64,000 bases of DNA, from NCBI GenBank assembly GCA_965227035.1, contig OZ245724.1:1302001-1366000 (forward strand). The letters run 5' to 3'. Below the pieces are notes generated by a model. That model was given only the letters and a program-made list of their open reading frames with translations, did not search any database and was not told where the DNA came from. The stretch's first letter is position 1. Each line of letters starts with the position of its first letter. Below are positions 60,440 through 64,000 of the stretch, one piece after another. A program made the translations under genes and the position numbers. This DNA comes from CBDDFQ01 sp965227035. GTDB lineage: Bacteria; Pseudomonadota; Gammaproteobacteria; Burkholderiales; Burkholderiaceae_C.

Positions 60440-61351
60440 GTGAACAGAATTGGTTTAATTGTTTCTTCCATCCTCGTGTTGCTGGCGCTCGCCACCTCGA
60501 TGGTGTTCGTTGTCGACCAGCGCCAGTTCGGCGTGGTCTACGCCTTGGGTCAAATCAAGGAAGTCATTACCGAGCCCGGTCTGAACTTCAAGTTGCCTCC
60601 TCCGTTCCAGAACGTGTCGTACATCGACAAGCGCTTGCTGACGCTGGACAGCATCGACAACGAATCGATGCTCACCGCAGAGAAGCAGCGCGTGGTGATC
60701 GACTGGTACGTGCGCTGGCGCATTACCGATCCGTCGCAATACATCCGAAACGTGGGCCTCGACGAAAACGCAGGCGCCAACCAGCTCAATCGTGTGGTCC
60801 GAAATTCGTTTCAGGAAGAAGTGAACCGTCGTACCGTCGGCGAACTTCTTTCCGTGAAACGCGAAGCGCTGATGTCAGACGTCAAGCGTGAGGTGCTCGA
60901 AGTGGTTCAAGGCGCCAAGCCTTGGGGTGTCGATATCGTCGACGTGCGCATCACCCGCGTCGATTACGTCGAAGCGATCACAGAGTCGGTCTACCGGCGC
61001 ATGGAGGCAGAGCGCAAGCGCGTGGCCAACGAGTTGCGTTCCACCGGCGCCGCAGAAGGCGAAAAGATTCGCGCGGATGCAGATCGCCAGCGTGAAGTCG
61101 CGGTTGCCAATGCGTATCGCGATGCTCAGAAGATCAAAGGCGAGGGCGATGCCCAGGCCGCGAGAATCTACGCCGAGTCTTTCGGCAAGGATCCGCAATT
61201 CGCACAGTTCTACCGGAGCCTGGAAGCCTACAAAGCTAGCTTCAACAAGAAGAGCGATGTGATGGTGGTCGATCCTTCATCGTCGGAATTCTTCAAGACA
61301 TTCCGAGGCGGTGCGAGCGGAAACGCTCCTGCAGCAGCGCCTAAACGCTGA
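60440..61351 (+). CDS. hflC: FtsH modulator HflC
   Basis: Partner of HflK, 303 residues. One N-terminal membrane helix (about 5-25) is followed by the SPFH domain (FVVDQRQFGVVYALGQIKE) and a coiled coil (RRMEAERKRVANELRSTG, then GEKIRADADRQREVAV). GGAG lies just before GTG 60440. A strong terminator follows, closing the hfq-hflX-hflK-hflC group. Confidence 0.97.
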   Translation: MNRIGLIVSSILVLLALATSMVFVVDQRQFGVVYALGQIKEVITEPGLNFKLPPPFQNVSYIDKRLLTLDSIDNESMLTAEKQRVVIDWYVRWRITDPSQYIRNVGLDENAGANQLNRVVRNSFQEEVNRRTVGELLSVKREALMSDVKREVLEVVQGAKPWGVDIVDVRITRVDYVEAITESVYRRMEAERKRVANELRSTGAAEGEKIRADADRQREVAVANAYRDAQKIKGEGDAQAARIYAESFGKDPQFAQFYRSLEAYKASFNKKSDVMVVDPSSSEFFKTFRGGASGNAPAAAPKR

Positions 61352-61365
61352 TCGCCTCCGACTCG

Positions 61366-61391
61366 AAAAAGCCCGCTCGCGCGGGCTTTTT
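61366..61391 (+). terminator. Intrinsic terminator after hflC
   Basis: AAAAAGCCCGC and GCGGGCTTTTT form an 11-base stem on a TCGC loop, followed by C and G after the T run. It separates hflC from hisZ. Confidence 0.92.
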
Positions 61392-61509
61392 CCGTTTGAC
61401 GACCGACTTTTCGGCAAGTCTTCCCGTGCCGAGCCGGAATCGGCTTCACAAGCCGGTAAAATCCTGTTTTTAACAGCCTCGCGGAACTGAAACAGGTTCC
61501 CCCTCAGCC

Positions 61510-62661
61510 ATGTCCGCCTGGGTCCTCCCGGATCACATAGCCGATGTTCTGCCCTCCGAGGCACGGCACATCGAAGAACTTCGCCGCGAATTTCTGGACA
61601 CCGCCCGCTGCCATGGCTACGAGCTGGTGATGCCGCCGCTTCTCGAACATCTCGAGTCGCTGCTCACCGGAACCGGCGAAGCGCTCGATCTGCAAACATT
61701 CAAACTCGTCGATCAGTTGTCTGGCCGAATGATGGGTCTGCGCGCCGATACCACGCAGCAGGTTGCTCGCATCGATGCGCATCTGCTCAATCGAAAAGGC
61801 GTAACACGCCTTTGCTACTGCGGCCCGGTGTTGCACACCAAGCCGGCCAGCCCGCACGCTACACGCGAGCCGCTTCAATTCGGTGCCGAAATCTACGGCC
61901 ATGCCGGGCCCGAAGCCGACCTAGAAGTTCTCGTTCTTGCGCTCGAATGCCTGCGTGCTGCCGGCATCGCCAACATCAGCGTCGATCTGGCCGATGTACG
62001 CGTGATCGAATCCTTGCTCGACCGGGTCGATCCCGCATTGCATGGCGAAATTCTCGCAGCGCTAGCGGTAAAGGATGCAGGCGCAGTAAGCTCGATCACG
62101 CAATCCCTGCCTGCAGATATCCGCGATCAGCTAGTCGCGCTGCCATCGCTCTACGGCGACGCCAGCATGCTGGTCAATGCCGAAAAAACGCTCGCAAAAA
62201 CACCCGAAGCGGCTGCAGTCATCGCCAATATGCGCTGGGTTGCAGGGCAGCTTGGCGACACGCGCGTCACCTTCGATCTGGCTGACCTGCGCGGCTACGC
62301 GTACTACAGCGGCGCACGTTTTTCGATCTATGCCGACGGCGCGAGCGATGTTCTCGTTCGCGGTGGACGTTACGACGAAGTCGGCGCGGTTTTCGGACGC
62401 AATCGTCCGGCCGCCGGATTCAGCCTCGACCTTCGCGAGATCGTGGAAGTGGCGGCCAAGCGTGAACTTCGCGCTGCGATTCGCGCGCCGTGGAGCCTCG
62501 ATGCGGCCTTGCGCAGCGCGATCGTCGCCCTGCGCGAACAAGGTGAGACGGTCGTGTGCATCCTGCCCGGCCATGAGAATGAAGTCGACGAATTTCGTTG
62601 CGACCGGGAGCTCGTGCAGTCTGCCGGGGCCTGGATCGTGAAACCTGCATCAATTCTTTAA
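61510..62661 (+). CDS. hisZ: ATP phosphoribosyltransferase regulatory subunit HisZ
   Basis: HisRS-like paralogue that activates the short form of HisG at the first step of histidine synthesis, 383 residues. It keeps the synthetase fold (LPDHIADVLPSEARHIEELR, then LMGLRADTTQQVARIDAH) but lacks the tRNA-binding C-terminal domain. hisG is not in the window. hisZ-purA adjacency is typical of betaproteobacteria; purA starts 20 bases after its stop. Confidence 0.95.
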   Translation: MSAWVLPDHIADVLPSEARHIEELRREFLDTARCHGYELVMPPLLEHLESLLTGTGEALDLQTFKLVDQLSGRMMGLRADTTQQVARIDAHLLNRKGVTRLCYCGPVLHTKPASPHATREPLQFGAEIYGHAGPEADLEVLVLALECLRAAGIANISVDLADVRVIESLLDRVDPALHGEILAALAVKDAGAVSSITQSLPADIRDQLVALPSLYGDASMLVNAEKTLAKTPEAAAVIANMRWVAGQLGDTRVTFDLADLRGYAYYSGARFSIYADGASDVLVRGGRYDEVGAVFGRNRPAAGFSLDLREIVEVAAKRELRAAIRAPWSLDAALRSAIVALREQGETVVCILPGHENEVDEFRCDRELVQSAGAWIVKPASIL

Positions 62662-62681
62662 GCACTTAAGCAAAACCCGAG

Positions 62682-64000
62682 ATGAACAAGACAATTGCCC
62701 AGGTCGCTGGACGTAACGTAGTGGTCGTCGGAACCCAATGGGGTGACGAAGGCAAAGGCAAGCTGGTCGACTGGCTGACCGAAAGCGCGCAGGGCGTGGT
62801 GCGGTTCCAGGGCGGTCATAACGCCGGCCATACATTGGTTATCAACGGCGTCAAAACAGCGCTTCATTTGATTCCCAGCGGCATCATGCGTCCGGGCGTG
62901 AAGTGCTACATCGGCAACGGCGTCGTGCTGTCGCCGGCCAAATTGCTCGAAGAAATCGAAGGTCTCGAAAAAGCGGGCGTCGAAGTGCGTTCGCGTCTTC
63001 GCATCAGCGAAGCATGCCCGCTGATCCTGTCTCTGCACGCGGCGCTCGACGTGGCTCGTGAAGCGGCGCGTGAAAAAGGCGGCGTCGAAAAAATCGGCAC
63101 TACCGGACGCGGCATTGGCCCGGCTTACGAAGACAAGATCGCGCGCCGTGCATTGCGCGTTCAGGATCTGAAGCATCCCGACCGATTCGAAGCCAAGCTG
63201 CGCGAACTGCTCAAGCTCTACAACTTCGTGCTCACCGAATATCTGCACGCACCCGCCATCGAGTTCGACAGCGTATTCGCCGAAGCGATGCGTCATGCCG
63301 AATTCATCAAGCCGATGATGGCCGACGTATCTCGAGAGTTGAACGAAGCGCATCGCCACGGCGACAACCTTCTGTTCGAAGGTGCGCAAGGCACGCTGCT
63401 CGATGTCGATCACGGCACCTACCCCTACGTCACCTCCAGCAATTGCGTGGCAGGCAATGCAGCGGCAGGTGCTGGGGTCGGACCGGGCATGCTTCATTAC
63501 ATCCTCGGCATTACCAAGGCGTATTGCACCCGTGTTGGCGGCGGACCTTTCCCCACCGAACTCGATTGGGAAAAGCCGGGAACCGTTGGCTATCACCTCA
63601 GCACGGTAGGCGCAGAAAAAGGCGTGACCACCGGTCGTAGCCGTCGCTGTGGCTGGTTCGATGCAGCCTTGCTCAAGCGCAGCGCGCAAGTGAACGGACT
63701 TTCGGGTCTTTGCATCACCAAGCTCGACGTGCTCGATGGCATCGAAGAGTTGCAACTGTGTACCGGCTACGAGCTCGATGGCGAAATCGTCGACATCCTG
63801 CCGATGGGCGCGGACGATATCGAGCGCTGCAAGCCGGTTTACGAAAAGCTGGAAGGCTGGACTCAGTCGACTGTCGGCGTGACCGTGTACGAAGATCTGC
63901 CGGTCCAGGCGCGCCTTTATTTGCAGCGCATCGAGCAGGTGACCGGCGTGCCGATCGACATCATTTCGACCAGCCCCGATAGGGATCACACGATCATGAT
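62682..64000 (+). CDS. purA: Adenylosuccinate synthetase, last residues cut by window edge
   Basis: First committed step from IMP to AMP: GTP-dependent joining of aspartate. From ATG 62682 the frame is open for 439 codons to the window end. The catalytic loop GTQWGDEGKGK is at 18-28 (D22), GGHNAGHTL carries the catalytic His, and FEGAQGTLLDVDHGTYPYVT and GVTTGRSRRCGW are signatures. Compared with E. coli PurA only about ten C-terminal residues are missing. Confidence 0.97.
   Translation, partial: MNKTIAQVAGRNVVVVGTQWGDEGKGKLVDWLTESAQGVVRFQGGHNAGHTLVINGVKTALHLIPSGIMRPGVKCYIGNGVVLSPAKLLEEIEGLEKAGVEVRSRLRISEACPLILSLHAALDVAREAAREKGGVEKIGTTGRGIGPAYEDKIARRALRVQDLKHPDRFEAKLRELLKLYNFVLTEYLHAPAIEFDSVFAEAMRHAEFIKPMMADVSRELNEAHRHGDNLLFEGAQGTLLDVDHGTYPYVTSSNCVAGNAAAGAGVGPGMLHYILGITKAYCTRVGGGPFPTELDWEKPGTVGYHLSTVGAEKGVTTGRSRRCGWFDAALLKRSAQVNGLSGLCITKLDVLDGIEELQLCTGYELDGEIVDILPMGADDIERCKPVYEKLEGWTQSTVGVTVYEDLPVQARLYLQRIEQVTGVPIDIISTSPDRDHTIM

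Overview
The window is a chromosomal segment of a betaproteobacterium in the Burkholderiales. An Alcaligenaceae-like organism (Bordetella, Achromobacter, Pusillimonas relatives) is most likely. The evidence is a Bug/TctC tricarboxylate-binding protein, a TauD-type dioxygenase, E3 and E2 subunits with N-terminal lipoyl domains, the order der-hfq-hflX-hflK-hflC-hisZ-purA, and a gene for a beta-proteobacterial proteasome homologue. Composition is moderately GC-rich and even. I saw no insertion sequence, prophage, CRISPR array, rRNA or tRNA. Both window edges cut a gene: an MFS transporter on the left and purA on the right.

Layout. 1-5.9 kb: MFS transporter (partial), a molybdate uptake cluster (modE-like, modB, modA, modC, all minus) with a probable ModE operator, then a Bug receptor divergent from a LysR regulator. 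6-8.3 kb: TauD-like dioxygenase and a three-gene ElaB/YqjE/YqjK-type membrane stress cassette. 8.3-14.1 kb: pyrD, rpiA, an exported glutaredoxin-like protein, oligopeptidase A and folD. 14.1-24.5 kb: a sensor kinase/FixJ-type regulator pair divergent from the pyruvate dehydrogenase operon aceE-aceF-bph-lpdA, in which a proteasome-like peptidase gene is coupled by ATGA overlaps on both sides. 24.6-32.2 kb is the most accessory part: an NlpC/P60 hydrolase, an isochorismatase-like hydrolase, a TPR/O-GlcNAc-transferase-like protein that has lost catalytic residues, a glycosyltransferase, and a Slam-like outer-membrane protein with a FecR-domain/beta-barrel candidate substrate.

32.5-38.3 kb: the 2-oxoglutarate dehydrogenase operon sucA-sucB-lpd. 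38.3-45.5 kb: zapE with a coupled exported coiled-coil protein, a PP2C phosphatase, a YdcH-like protein with a DinG-family helicase, bamD and rluD. 45.5-64 kb is a dense housekeeping run: scpB, rluB, ndk, rlmN, pilW, rodZ-like, ispG, hisS, yfgM, bamB, der, hfq, hflX, hflK, hflC, hisZ, purA. Many neighbours overlap by 1-8 bases, so much of it is probably co-transcribed and translationally coupled.

Functional themes: central carbon flux (PDH and OGDH within about 20 kb, each with its own E3), outer-membrane assembly (BamB, BamD, a Slam-like protein), ribosome and RNA maturation (RluB, RluD, RlmN, Der, HflX, Hfq) and protein quality control (BPH, HflKC, PrlC, YfgM). The strongest candidates for new biology are the proteasome homologue inside the PDH operon and the Slam/FecR-barrel pair. 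Family assignments and remembered motifs are by eye; no database search was run.
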